This document shows positions 18,373 through 26,374 of a stretch of DNA of 64,000 nucleotides, piece after piece (position 1 is the first letter of the stretch; the number at the start of each line of letters is the position of its first letter). The stretch spans positions 124,001 to 188,000 of the forward strand of contig NZ_JAERVO010000003.1 of NCBI RefSeq assembly GCF_016798325.1, read 5' to 3'. Below the pieces are notes generated by a model. The model ran no database searches, had not been told where the DNA came from, and worked only from the letters and a program-made list of their open reading frames with translations. A program made the translations under genes and the position numbers. This DNA is from Marinobacter mangrovi (GTDB lineage Bacteria > Pseudomonadota > Gammaproteobacteria > Pseudomonadales > Oleiphilaceae).

Positions 18373-18717
18373 CTACTCCAGGTCGATGCGGCGGATCGCC
18401 TGACGCAGGAAGTCCGCCCGGACCTGGAGCTGTTGGCGCAGGGTGGGATTCCGGCTGGCCTCGTACTGGCTTTCGACGCCGTCCAGCTCCTGCGACAGCC
18501 AGCCGCGGATCATGATGTAGTAGCGGCTGTCGGTGCCGTAGCGGACGATGGTCTCCAGGGACTCGGGATCCGCCGGGTGATCGATGGCCGCATCCACCGC
18601 CTGCACCATATGGCCGATCCTTTCGGCCTCCCCGGTCGGTTGTGTCTGGCAGCCGGCCAGTCCCACCGTGAGAGCGACAGCCAGCATCGGGCAAGAACGA
18701 CGCATCCGTTCGGTCAT
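18373..18717 (-). CDS. small lipoprotein of unknown function
   Basis: About 114 residues. A basic N-terminus and hydrophobic run lead to the lipobox VGLAGC, so the mature protein is lipidated, then a mostly helical, charged domain (repeated Arg/Gln/Leu patterns near the C-terminus). Starts at 18717 and 18744 are both possible and neither has a clear ribosome site; 18717 gives a more normal signal peptide. It lies 10-40 bases downstream of the shikimate-kinase-like gene on the same strand and may be co-transcribed. I do not recognise the family. Confidence 0.65.
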   Translation of the reverse strand: MTERMRRSCPMLAVALTVGLAGCQTQPTGEAERIGHMVQAVDAAIDHPADPESLETIVRYGTDSRYYIMIRGWLSQELDGVESQYEASRNPTLRQQLQVRADFLRQAIRRIDLE

Positions 18718-18754
18718 GGGCAGAGTCCCGTCAGCGAGCACCATTCGGTGCGGA

Positions 18755-19258
18755 TTACGTAAGCTGGTCCAGCACCGCCTGGCAGGCCTGCTCCTGGTTC
18801 AGGGCATCGCAGTCGACGATGAGATCGGCGTAACGCCGATACAGGGCGTTGCGCTCGGCGAACAGCTCGTCGATGGTCTGGTCGGGCCGCTTGGAGATGC
18901 CGCGCAGGCTGTAATCCCCGATACGATGCTGGACTGTGGCCAACGATACATCGAGAAACACCACCCGGCCATTTGTCTTCAGGTGCGACATGGCGGCGTC
19001 GCTGTAGACCGCACTGCCCCCGGTGGAGATCACCGCGCCGTGAGCGTTGAGTTCACACAACACCCGCTCTTCGATGTGCCGCAGGGCCTGGTAGCCGGCG
19101 CCGTCGACGATCTCCTGCAGGGTCTGGCCCTCGGCCGACTGGATCAGCAGGTCGGTGTCGATAAAGTCCATGGCGGTGCGCTTGGCCAGCAGGACACCGA
19201 CCGTGCTCTTGCCCGAACCGGGCATGCCGATCAGGACAATATTGGGGCGTTCGTTCAT
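18755..19258 (-). CDS. shikimate kinase-like P-loop kinase
   Basis: 167 residues, the usual shikimate-kinase length, from ATG 19258 (AAGGA 10 bases upstream; earlier in-frame starts lack support). Walker A GMPGSGKST is at 11-19, the shikimate-binding Asp is in FIDTD (32-36), Arg60 corresponds to the second binding Arg, and the lid carries RPLL-like KRPDQ. The usual glycine-rich GGGS near residue 80 reads STGGS, one Gly short, so this may be a paralogue acting on another small alcohol rather than the housekeeping AroK. No aroB neighbour is present, unlike the usual aroK locus. Confidence 0.75.
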   Translation of the reverse strand: MNERPNIVLIGMPGSGKSTVGVLLAKRTAMDFIDTDLLIQSAEGQTLQEIVDGAGYQALRHIEERVLCELNAHGAVISTGGSAVYSDAAMSHLKTNGRVVFLDVSLATVQHRIGDYSLRGISKRPDQTIDELFAERNALYRRYADLIVDCDALNQEQACQAVLDQLT

Positions 19259-19298
19259 CACAGGGTCGTCCTTCATTCCGCAGATTTTGGGACGCCCA

Positions 19299-20279
19299 TC
19301 ATACCGAGGCCGGTTGCAGCGAGCTTGCCTGCAAGCGCCCCAGTGCAGCATCCCACTCCCAGAAGCGATCCGGCCGCAGGTGGACGCCACCGATCCAGCG
19401 ATCGCGCACCATCAGGTCCCCCGCCGAGGCCTGGCCCGCCAACACGGCGCGGCCTTTTACGGTGAGGCTGAAGCGCTGCGTCGGATCGATCTGCCAGGCG
19501 GGCAGGGCGCTGTCCGTTTCCAGCAGCGGTTCGACGCCGGCACACAGGCTGTGCAGCAGCCAGCGAAACCCCAGATCCCCCATGAAACGGCGTTCTTCGG
19601 TGTTCTGGACTTCGCTGAACAGGGTGCTGAACGATTCTTCACCCTGACCGATCAGACTCAGGGCATGGTAGGCCGTGCGCGATAAGCCGGTGTGGGGTTG
19701 CGGGTATTCTTCCAGCAGCCGGCGGACCGCCCCCTCGAGGAACGGCAGGGCCCGCGTATCCCGCTCGAGCAATCCGGCCCATGGCTCCGGCGTGTCCGCG
19801 CGAAACGCCGCCCAGGCGGTTTGCGCCAGTTGCCTCTGGGCGTTGCTGACCGGCTGTTCGGCCGCTACGTAACGCTCGATCAGCTCGGGCGAGGCGGTGC
19901 CCAGATAATCATCCAGCGACAGCAGGGTAACCGGCGTGGACGGCGGATGGTCCGCCAGCCAGTCCAGGATTTGCAGCAGCTGCAACTGATCGTAGAGATC
20001 GTGTTCGAACCAGAGGCGAATGCGATCGTACTCGCCGCCTTGTGCTAACCGGGCATCCCGGGCTTCGAAATCTGCCTGCACCGGCTCCAGCGGCGCCCAG
20101 CCCCGCTCGCTGATGAAACGGGCCCGCAACACCGACAGTGCGGTGAGATCCAATCCGGCCGGGACCGGACCTTCATGCAGGATATCCCGCCAGGGCAACC
20201 AGTCTCCCGGCTGCCCGGCCCGGGTCAGGGCCGCGACGGCGCAGTCCCCATTGGTGATGTTGAGAATACGCTCGCTCAT
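19299..20279 (-). CDS. DUF1835 domain protein
   Basis: 326-residue cytoplasmic protein with no signal peptide or membrane segment. The first half matches DUF1835: ILNITNGDCAVAALTRAG at the N-terminus, WRDILHEGPVP near 30-40 and LWFEHDLYDQLQLLQILDWL near 90-110. The second half is helical and less familiar. The molecular function of this family is not established. The start lacks a strong ribosome site but homology begins at residue 4. It precedes the shikimate-kinase-like gene by 40 bases on the same strand, so the two may share a transcript. Confidence 0.75.
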   Translation of the reverse strand: MSERILNITNGDCAVAALTRAGQPGDWLPWRDILHEGPVPAGLDLTALSVLRARFISERGWAPLEPVQADFEARDARLAQGGEYDRIRLWFEHDLYDQLQLLQILDWLADHPPSTPVTLLSLDDYLGTASPELIERYVAAEQPVSNAQRQLAQTAWAAFRADTPEPWAGLLERDTRALPFLEGAVRRLLEEYPQPHTGLSRTAYHALSLIGQGEESFSTLFSEVQNTEERRFMGDLGFRWLLHSLCAGVEPLLETDSALPAWQIDPTQRFSLTVKGRAVLAGQASAGDLMVRDRWIGGVHLRPDRFWEWDAALGRLQASSLQPASV

Positions 20280-20289
20280 CGCCGGTCAA

Positions 20290-21129
20290 TCAGAGCTGGT
20301 CACCGGACACGAATTGCAGAACGACCTCGTTGTCGCTATCCAGCAGTTGCAGTATCGGCCCCCGGATCTGGTAATGGGTCGCGGCCTGCAAGGCCTTCTG
20401 GTACGCGTCTTCCTGCTCCATGCCCTTGAAACAGGCCATCATGGTGGAAGCCAGCGGACCGACCTGGAGCTGGTCGCCATTGAGGGTGTAGGTGCCGGTG
20501 AACTGGTTGCAGCCGGAGAAGCCGGAAATCCGCTGACCTTCCTCGGACAGCACCATGTTCAGCTTGCGCTGGTCGCTTTCCTTGTTGAGGGCATCGCCAC
20601 GGATCTCGGTCAGTTCCCAGAAGGTGCCCACCAGGCTGTTGGGCTCGCTGTCGGCCCGGGCCATATCGGCAACGCTCCCGCTGGCGCGGCTCACCATAAT
20701 ATCGACCGGCCCGGTGTCGCCCGGCAGTTCAACCGGGTAAGCCTGGGTGCTCATGAACAGCAGCCGGTCATCCAGGGTGACTTTGGCGCGCAGGTTGTAA
20801 CGACGACCTTCAATCACCTGTTCCGGATCGTAGGACAGGGTGAAGTCCCAGGGCGGCGCGCCCTCGGCCTTGAACTGTGTGTCAGCCACTGGCTCGGCTG
20901 GCGCATCGGCCAGCGACACGTCTTCCAGCGCCACCGTGACCTGGGCCTCAGGCGGCACCATCATACGCTCCCGGTAGGTGACCGAGCCTTCGATCTGGCG
21001 CATTTTCGACGCCTGGAAACGTTCCATCATGGGCGCACACCCCGACAAGACACCGGCGGTGACCGCGGCCAGTGCGGCCATGGCCATACCCCGCACGATC
21101 CCGCCAAACGCTTGTTTACCCTGCATCAT
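20290..21129 (-). CDS. lipoprotein with YbaY-like and META domains
   Basis: Envelope lipoprotein of 279 residues. ATG 21129 is preferred: AAGGAGG lies 7 bases upstream. The signal peptide ends in the lipobox LSGC (Cys31). Residues about 47-150 resemble the YbaY/DUF306-associated beta domain (GSVTYRERMMVPPEAQVTVALEDVSLAD), and about 167-270 form a META/HslJ domain (GTFWELTEIRGD, then SGFSGCNQFTGTY and MMACFKGMEQEDAYQKAL). META proteins are linked to heat or antibiotic tolerance in E. coli (HslJ) but their chemistry is unknown. Ten bases downstream the DUF1835 gene starts. Confidence 0.85.
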   Translation of the reverse strand: MMQGKQAFGGIVRGMAMAALAAVTAGVLSGCAPMMERFQASKMRQIEGSVTYRERMMVPPEAQVTVALEDVSLADAPAEPVADTQFKAEGAPPWDFTLSYDPEQVIEGRRYNLRAKVTLDDRLLFMSTQAYPVELPGDTGPVDIMVSRASGSVADMARADSEPNSLVGTFWELTEIRGDALNKESDQRKLNMVLSEEGQRISGFSGCNQFTGTYTLNGDQLQVGPLASTMMACFKGMEQEDAYQKALQAATHYQIRGPILQLLDSDNEVVLQFVSGDQL

Positions 21130-21182
21130 CCTGATTCCTCCTTCCGAGTATGGATATAGGATAGTCGTGACAAACCGGTTAA

Positions 21183-21596
21183 TCAGATTTTTACCTGACC
21201 TCTGAGCTGTTTGGTACGCCCACGCTGGGTTTTGCGATCCATGCGTTTGCGCTGGGAACTGCGAGTGGGGCGGGTCGCCCGGCGTGCCTTGCGCGGGCGG
21301 GCGACGCTGCGGATCAGCGCCTGCAGACGAGCCAGCGCATCCTCCCGGTTCAGTTCCTGGGTACGGTATTGCTGGGCCTTGATGATGATCACGCCGTCCT
21401 TGCTGATGCGTTGGTCCGCCAGCGTCAGGAGCTGCTCCTTGTAGAACTCGGGTAACGACGAGGCCCGCACGTCGAAGCGAAGATGGATCGCCGACGACGT
21501 CTTGTTCACGTTCTGACCGCCGGCGCCTTGCGCCCGGATCGCGCTCAGTTCGATTTCGGACTCCGGCAGTGTGACATTGCGGGAAATCTCCAGCAT
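21183..21596 (-). CDS. arfB: alternative ribosome-rescue factor / peptidyl-tRNA hydrolase ArfB
   Basis: Releases ribosomes stalled on mRNAs lacking a stop codon by hydrolysing peptidyl-tRNA in the P site. 137 residues, the ArfB/YaeJ size. The catalytic GGQ is at 26-28 within [22 protein letters not shown], and the strongly basic C-terminal tail ([22 protein letters not shown]...) that enters the empty mRNA channel is present. The short length and tail separate it from release factors RF1/RF2. AGGAGA precedes the ATG. Confidence 0.93.
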   Translation of the reverse strand: MLEISRNVTLPESEIELSAIRAQGAGGQNVNKTSSAIHLRFDVRASSLPEFYKEQLLTLADQRISKDGVIIIKAQQYRTQELNREDALARLQALIRSVARPRKARRATRPTRSSQRKRMDRKTQRGRTKQLRGQVKI

Positions 21597-21625
21597 CCGC
21601 TCTCCTGTGTTGCGTTGGCTCCGAT

Positions 21626-22333
21626 TCAGTCGGCCGCCACCAGCGGCTTAACCAGGGCAGGCCCGCCCAGTTGGCGCATCTGGCGCAGGATCCAATCCAC
21701 CCGCTGCCAGACATAGGCCGATGGGCGCGCGGCGCTCAGCGCCTTGGGGTTGGGCAGCACCGCCGCCAACCGCGCCGCCTGGCTGGCACTGAGCTGACTG
21801 GCGTGAATGCCATAGAAACGCAGGCTGGCCGCTTCCACACCGTACACGCCGTCGCCGAATTCAGCCACGTTGAGGTACACCTCCATAATGCGCCGCTTGT
21901 TCCAGAGCGCTTCCATGGCCAGCGTCAGGCCCGCTTCCAGCCCCTTGCGGATCAACTGGCGACCGTTCCACAGGAACAGGTTCTTGGCGGTCTGCTGGGA
22001 GATGGTGCTGGCCCCGCGCAGGCTGTCACCCTGCTGATAGTCTTCCACGGCGGTGGCGATGGCGTTCAGGTCCAGCCCCCAGTGCTGCAGGAAACGCTGG
22101 TCCTCGCTGGCCATCACCGCCAGCGGCATCCACGGCGACATCTTCTGGATCGGCACCCAGTTCTGCACCTGGCGACGCTCGGGATGGGCGATGTGGTCGG
22201 CGATCATGAACGCGGTGGTGGGTGGGTTGACGAAACGCAGCACGCCAATCACCACCAGCATGAACAGCATCACCCCGCACACCGTGTACAGCAGCCACCG
22301 GGCCGCGCGTTTCCAACCTGATTGTCGCGCCAC
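21626..22333 (-). CDS. mtgA: monofunctional biosynthetic peptidoglycan transglycosylase
   Basis: Polymerises lipid II into glycan strands at the periplasmic face of the inner membrane. 235 residues: a short cytoplasmic basic start, one transmembrane helix (about 13-33), then a GT51 domain with catalytic ASEDQRF (Glu77) and [16 protein letters not shown] (about 107-122), and [14 protein letters not shown]. There is no transpeptidase domain, hence MtgA rather than a class A PBP. The start is GTG 22333 with GAGG 7 bases upstream. Confidence 0.95.
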   Translation of the reverse strand: MARQSGWKRAARWLLYTVCGVMLFMLVVIGVLRFVNPPTTAFMIADHIAHPERRQVQNWVPIQKMSPWMPLAVMASEDQRFLQHWGLDLNAIATAVEDYQQGDSLRGASTISQQTAKNLFLWNGRQLIRKGLEAGLTLAMEALWNKRRIMEVYLNVAEFGDGVYGVEAASLRFYGIHASQLSASQAARLAAVLPNPKALSAARPSAYVWQRVDWILRQMRQLGGPALVKPLVAAD

Positions 22334-22402
22334 GCGTGAACCTCACTCTCTTCAGACGATGGCTCATCATGCCCTGCCAGCCCCTCAGGTCAAGCGCGGT
22401 TG

Positions 22403-23458
22403 TTACCCGAGCGGCTGCAACCGGGTGCTCTCGAACCGGTCCAGCAGATGGTGCATCAGGTAGACGGCGGACAGGGCGGCCGAGACACCCACCGCCAGCG
22501 AACTGAAGCGGTAGAGGTCGCTGTAGATCAGATCCTGCTGCGGCGACAGGTACTGGCCGAACAGGATCGCCATGGTGGTCAGCCCACTGAAACCGGACGC
22601 CGACACCCCGCCTTCCAGCGTGTGCAGCCGGGCAAAGATGAACAGGCTCAGCCAGAGGCCGAAGGCGGTCAGCGGGAGGATGTTGAAGTGGTTGAACAGC
22701 AGCAGCTGCAGCAACAACCCGACGTTACAGCCCACCAGCGTGCCGATGGCACGGTTCCAGGCGGCCGGCCCGGCGCCTTTCCAGTTCAGCGGGAACAGGA
22801 TCAGGATGGTCGCCACCTGGGCCGACAGCGAGCCACGCAGGCCCATCACCTGGAAGGCAACGAACGACAGGGTCGCGACGGTGGTGGCCAGGATGACTTC
22901 GTGGCGCTGGTTGCTCGCGGGCTTATTCGGCATTTGCCGGGGCTGACGCGGCTCCACATCCGGAAAGACCGTGTGCATCAGGCACGCGATAAACACCGTC
23001 AACAGGGTGGCCGCGCCGTTGGACAGCACCAGGTTCACCACGTCCGACCCGGGATAGCTGGCGAAATTGAACTGCATGGACAGGGCGACGATGGACTGTG
23101 CGCCGAACAGCAGGTTGGGTCCGCGCGCCATCTCCCGGAAAAGCAGGGCAAAGAGGCCGGCCACCAGCAGCGTCATCGGCACCGGCTTGTCGCCGAACAG
23201 GCCGTGCAGCACCAGCACCACCACGGTCACCAGACCGGCGCTGGCGGCAAACTGGCGCAGGATGTGGGCATTGATTACCGGCACCATCCCCAGCAGCAGC
23301 ATCGGGTAGACCACGTAGAAGGCGCCGTAGCTGCTGTGGGTGAGCTTGCAGTACAGGAAGCCCAGGATGCCGCCAAAGGCAATGCGCAGGCACTGGCGCA
23401 GGTCATTGGCGTTCATCTCCCGCTTTTGCACCATCAGCAGGGGCTTGATACGGGGCAT
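22403..23458 (-). CDS. DUF2955/FUSC-like inner-membrane efflux protein
   Basis: 351 residues with two clusters of hydrophobic helices (about 25-165 and 190-340), the layout of FUSC/aromatic-acid-exporter-type proteins; the N-terminal ALRIAFGGILGFLYCKL-type start matches DUF2955. Such proteins act with a HlyD-type adaptor, encoded 9 bases upstream here, to move small molecules across the inner membrane or envelope. GAGG precedes the ATG. It is the last gene of the slyA-HlyD-DUF2955 operon, comparable with ydhJ-ydhK beside slyA in E. coli. Substrate unknown. Confidence 0.85.
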   Translation of the reverse strand: MPRIKPLLMVQKREMNANDLRQCLRIAFGGILGFLYCKLTHSSYGAFYVVYPMLLLGMVPVINAHILRQFAASAGLVTVVVLVLHGLFGDKPVPMTLLVAGLFALLFREMARGPNLLFGAQSIVALSMQFNFASYPGSDVVNLVLSNGAATLLTVFIACLMHTVFPDVEPRQPRQMPNKPASNQRHEVILATTVATLSFVAFQVMGLRGSLSAQVATILILFPLNWKGAGPAAWNRAIGTLVGCNVGLLLQLLLFNHFNILPLTAFGLWLSLFIFARLHTLEGGVSASGFSGLTTMAILFGQYLSPQQDLIYSDLYRFSSLAVGVSAALSAVYLMHHLLDRFESTRLQPLG

Positions 23459-23467
23459 CGGCGAACC

Positions 23468-24532
23468 TCAGTAGATGTAGTGCATCAGGCTGACGGCGTG
23501 GATCTGGAGAGACCCCAGCCAGGCCGCCGGGCCGCCCACCGGAAACAGCTGCACCGTGGCCCGGGCGCCGGAAGGCAGCGTCTGCAGCAGCCCGGGGTTT
23601 TCGGTCAGGCTCAGATGCAGGCGTTGGCGCTGGGCATCGCGCACCCAGCGGTCGGTGGACTGGGGCGCGGCCAGGGTCCCATCGGCGGCCAGCTGGCCCT
23701 GGCGGGTGCCCGCATCCACCGCATCCACGCGGGCGTCGAACACCTCGCCGGGCAGGGCATCGAACACCACCGCCGCACGGTCGCCCGGCTTGACGTGGGA
23801 CAGGGACTTCTCGCGGAAATCGGCGATCACGTCTGCCTCGTCACCGACCAGCGCGGCCAGGGAAGTGCCCGCCTTGGCGTAGGTGCCCGGCTCCACCTGG
23901 AGGTTGGAAATCACCCCGTCCTCCTCCGCGCGGATTTCGCTGTAGCTCAGGTTCAGCCTGGCCTGGGACAGGGCATTGCGGGCCTGACGCAGACGCAGAT
24001 TGGACTCGCCACTCAGGCCCCGCTGGACCTCCATCTGTTGCACCTGTGCCTCCGCGGCCTTGACCTTGGCCCGGGCCGCATCGTACTGGGACAACGTCTG
24101 GTCCGCCTGCTGGCGGGACACACCCCCCTGCTTGATCAGGTGCTTCATGCGGGTGGCCTCGCGGGACAGTTCCGTCGCCTGCGCCCGGGCGGCAGCCAGG
24201 TTGGCTTCCGCCGAAGCGATCGAGGCGTCGTACTGGTCGTTCTGCACGCTGGCGTTTTCCAGCGCCAGCTGCGCCTTGTCCAGCGCAAGCTGGTAGGGCC
24301 GCTGGTCGAGGGTAAACATCACCTCACCGGCGTTCACGTGCTGGTTGTTATGCACATGGACTTCAGCCACCTGGCCACTGACCCGGGGCGCCACCTGCAC
24401 CACGGTGTGCATGACCCGCGACTGGGGGGTCAGCGGCAGCCACAGATCCGCCACCAGGAAATAGATAAACAGGACAACAAACGCCACCAGGGACACATGG
24501 ACCCACCGGGCAAACTTCTGATCCGGCGTCAT
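23468..24532 (-). CDS. HlyD-family membrane-fusion (periplasmic adaptor) protein
   Basis: 354 residues. One N-terminal transmembrane helix (about 10-30) anchors a periplasmic adaptor with a split biotinyl-lipoyl domain (VAPRVSGQVAEVHVHNNQHVNAGEVMFTLD at 48-77 and its partner near 215-240), an alpha-helical hairpin of about 110 residues in between, and a C-terminal beta-barrel. This is the EmrA/YdhJ type of adaptor. Its ATG overlaps the stop of the SlyA-like regulator as ATGA, and the DUF2955 partner follows directly, so the three form one operon. Confidence 0.9.
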   Translation of the reverse strand: MTPDQKFARWVHVSLVAFVVLFIYFLVADLWLPLTPQSRVMHTVVQVAPRVSGQVAEVHVHNNQHVNAGEVMFTLDQRPYQLALDKAQLALENASVQNDQYDASIASAEANLAAARAQATELSREATRMKHLIKQGGVSRQQADQTLSQYDAARAKVKAAEAQVQQMEVQRGLSGESNLRLRQARNALSQARLNLSYSEIRAEEDGVISNLQVEPGTYAKAGTSLAALVGDEADVIADFREKSLSHVKPGDRAAVVFDALPGEVFDARVDAVDAGTRQGQLAADGTLAAPQSTDRWVRDAQRQRLHLSLTENPGLLQTLPSGARATVQLFPVGGPAAWLGSLQIHAVSLMHYIY

Positions 24533-25053
24533 GACGGGGACGACTCCTTCTGTTTGGCATCCGCAAGGTGTTGGCGGACATTGTTTTCCATGACGGTGAT
24601 CACCTCGGCAAACTGATCCAGCTGCTCCGGCGTCAGGCCGTCGCAGATGTGGGCCCGCACCGTTTTGATCTGGGCCTCCATCTGCGTCACCCGCTCACGG
24701 CCGCGGCCGGTGAACCAGAGGGTGTGGGCCCGACGGTCATGGGGATCGGGGCGGCGTTCGATCAGCGCCTGATCCTCCAGCTGGTTGAGGGTGCGGGTCA
24801 GCGACGGCATCTCGATTTCCAGGGCGCGGGCCAGACATTGCTGGCTGATGCCTTCGCCCAGCTTGAACAGGTGCACCATCACCGACCAGCGGCTCTCGGT
24901 CAGATCCATGGGCGCGACGGCGTTGGTGATGGCCCGGCGCCACAGACGGTGCAGCCGGCCCAGGGCGCCGCCCAGCGACGGCTTGAGGCCGTCATGGATC
25001 GATGATGTCAGCGGGCTGGCGGCGGCATTGCCGCCGGATTCGGTATCCGTCAT
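24529..25053 (-). CDS. slyA: MarR-family regulator, SlyA-like
   Basis: DNA-binding dimeric repressor or activator of 174 residues. The N-terminus has an extra Ser/Ala-rich stretch; then GRLHRLWRRAITNAVAPMDLTESRWSVM leads into the winged helix (LARALEIEMPSLTRTLNQLEDQALIERR, DRRAHTLWFT), closely following SlyA. CAAGGAG precedes the ATG. Two sites upstream match the SlyA consensus TTAGCAAGCTAA, one exactly (25106-25117), which supports autoregulation and the SlyA label. It heads an operon with a HlyD adaptor and a DUF2955 efflux protein, so it probably controls export of a small, perhaps aromatic, compound. Confidence 0.85.
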   Translation of the reverse strand: MTDTESGGNAAASPLTSSIHDGLKPSLGGALGRLHRLWRRAITNAVAPMDLTESRWSVMVHLFKLGEGISQQCLARALEIEMPSLTRTLNQLEDQALIERRPDPHDRRAHTLWFTGRGRERVTQMEAQIKTVRAHICDGLTPEQLDQFAEVITVMENNVRQHLADAKQKESSPS

Positions 25054-25105
25054 GGGGAAAACTCCTTGAGTCGCCGATGGAGCGGGCCGCCGGCGGACTA
25101 ATTCG

Positions 25106-25117
25106 TTAGCAAGCTAA
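25106..25117. promoter_or_regulatory. SlyA-type operator, exact consensus
   Basis: TTAGCAAGCTAA, a perfect palindrome identical to the published SlyA consensus, 53 bases upstream of the slyA-like ATG on the minus strand. Confidence 0.75.
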
Positions 25118-25149
25118 TATGGACCCATTCTACAACGGACCCCAATTGC

Positions 25150-25161
25150 TTAGCCAGCTAC
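25150..25161. promoter_or_regulatory. second SlyA-type operator, imperfect
   Basis: TTAGCCAGCTAC matches the consensus at 10 of 12 positions. It lies 44 bases (about four helical turns) from the perfect site on the same face. Confidence 0.6.
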
Positions 25162-25268
25162 ATATTGTAAGGGCATCCCCCTATGGCTGGGGGCGATATC
25201 CGCGATTCAACGAGTGGCAACAGGGTAATCCGGGGATCGGCGGAGGCAGGTCAGGCGCAAAGGTGGGT

Positions 25269-25305
25269 CCGGTGCCCGGCCTGAGGATCTCGGGCCGGGC
25301 ACCGG
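25269..25305 (-). terminator. terminator of the DUF2058 gene
   Basis: A 17-bp stem (25269-25285 with 25289-25305, one G-U pair) and a 3-base loop, 22 bases beyond the DUF2058 stop on the minus strand. The following sequence is only weakly T-rich. It separates this gene from the slyA operon. Confidence 0.7.
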
Positions 25306-25326
25306 AGGAGGATCACGGGGTGCGGG

Positions 25327-25866
25327 TTACCACATCAGATCGTCGGGAATCTGGTAGTCCTTGTAGGGATCGTCCTCGTCCGGCTGATCGGACTTGGGAT
25401 CGTGCAGGATCACGGGCATCTCGGCATCCCGTTCCAGGATCTTGCTGGCGGTATCCGCCGGGATCAGGTGGAAGTCCTCGCCCAGCACCGCGATGGCCAG
25501 CCGGCCGCGGGCCAGCTTGTCCGCCTGCTCGGCGCTCACATAGATCTTGTGGATTTTCGTGCCCACCACGAACTGGTAAGGCGTCTCGCCCTTGTCCCGG
25601 GCGACGCCGTGCTGATCGACCATCTGCCGGATCTGCGCCTGACGGGCCTGTTGCGCCTGCTGTTCCTGGCGCTGGCGATTGATCTCGCGGTCCCGCTCGA
25701 CCTTTTCAGCGCGGGCTTTTTCGGCCTCCGCTTTACGGGCGGCCGCCTCGGCATCCGCCGGCTGTTTCTGTTTGCGGGCCTTGCGTTTTTCCTGCCGCAC
25801 CTGGCGGGCTTTTTTCTCGTCCGCCAGGCCGGCCTGGAGAAGCTGTTCCTGCAGGGATTTCGCCAT
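25327..25866 (-). CDS. yaiL: DUF2058 protein, YaiL-like
   Basis: 179-residue soluble protein. The family N-terminus MAKSLQEQLLQAGLADEKKARQ is followed by a long, highly charged helix rich in Lys/Arg/Glu/Gln/Ala (about 20-85, probable coiled coil or nucleic-acid-binding arm) and a compact C-terminal domain with YQFVVGTKIHKIYVSAEQADKLARGRLAIA. E. coli YaiL has been reported as nucleoprotein- or polysome-associated; its precise role is unclear. GAGAG precedes the ATG. The gene appears monocistronic. Confidence 0.88.
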   Translation of the reverse strand: MAKSLQEQLLQAGLADEKKARQVRQEKRKARKQKQPADAEAAARKAEAEKARAEKVERDREINRQRQEQQAQQARQAQIRQMVDQHGVARDKGETPYQFVVGTKIHKIYVSAEQADKLARGRLAIAVLGEDFHLIPADTASKILERDAEMPVILHDPKSDQPDEDDPYKDYQIPDDLMW

Positions 25867-25928
25867 GATTCACTCTCTCTGCTTGCAATGGGCGCATTAT
25901 CAACAATGCCCATGGGTAGAGGCAACGG

Positions 25929-26300
25929 TCAGAGCCGACCCTGTCGATGCAACCGGCGCAGCACCCAGCGCCGGTAGAGCCAGGACAACAGTGGCTTCAC
26001 CAGCGGCAGACCGATCAGCCAGGCCAGGGGTTTGAGACGCGGCACCCGGGCCATCAGCAGGCGGTAGGCCTCGAGTTCCCGGTGGATCCGGCCCTCCGCA
26101 TCCCGAACGTGCAGTTCCCGCAGGGCCGTCCCGGGATCGATGCCCAGGGACGCCAGTTCCGCCTCCCGCCCGGTAATGTCGTACCAGACCACCGACTCGG
26201 CGGCCGGCCCGGCCCAGCGTTCATAAGCCCGCCGGTCCGCCCGGCAGCGTGGGCAGGCGCCGTCATAGTAGACGGTGATCGGTGCCTTGTGATCCGTCAT
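25929..26300 (-). CDS. DCC-family (DUF393) thiol-disulfide oxidoreductase-like protein
   Basis: 123 residues from ATG 26300 (GGGGAA just upstream; the earlier in-frame GTG/ATG add residues outside the family). The family-defining YYDGACPRC lies at about 11-19, where D and CxxC give DCC proteins their name; the CxxC suggests a redox role, though activity is largely unproven. The C-terminal part is basic with a hydrophobic helix (LAWLIGLPLVKPLLSWLYRRW). Divergent from the eIF-2B-like gene with 74 bases between starts. Confidence 0.85.
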   Translation of the reverse strand: MTDHKAPITVYYDGACPRCRADRRAYERWAGPAAESVVWYDITGREAELASLGIDPGTALRELHVRDAEGRIHRELEAYRLLMARVPRLKPLAWLIGLPLVKPLLSWLYRRWVLRRLHRQGRL

Positions 26301-26374
26301 GATTCCCCGTGTTTCATCCATCCACACTCAAGGTGGTTATAATGGTCTGCGAAAAGCGACAGGACGAAGCCACC

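Noticed and set aside
22400-24616. 738-codon open frame on the plus strand opposite mtgA-side and efflux genes
   Set aside because: It runs antisense through DUF2955 and HlyD genes with good family matches; the composition is His/Gln/Arg-rich and no start signal is present.
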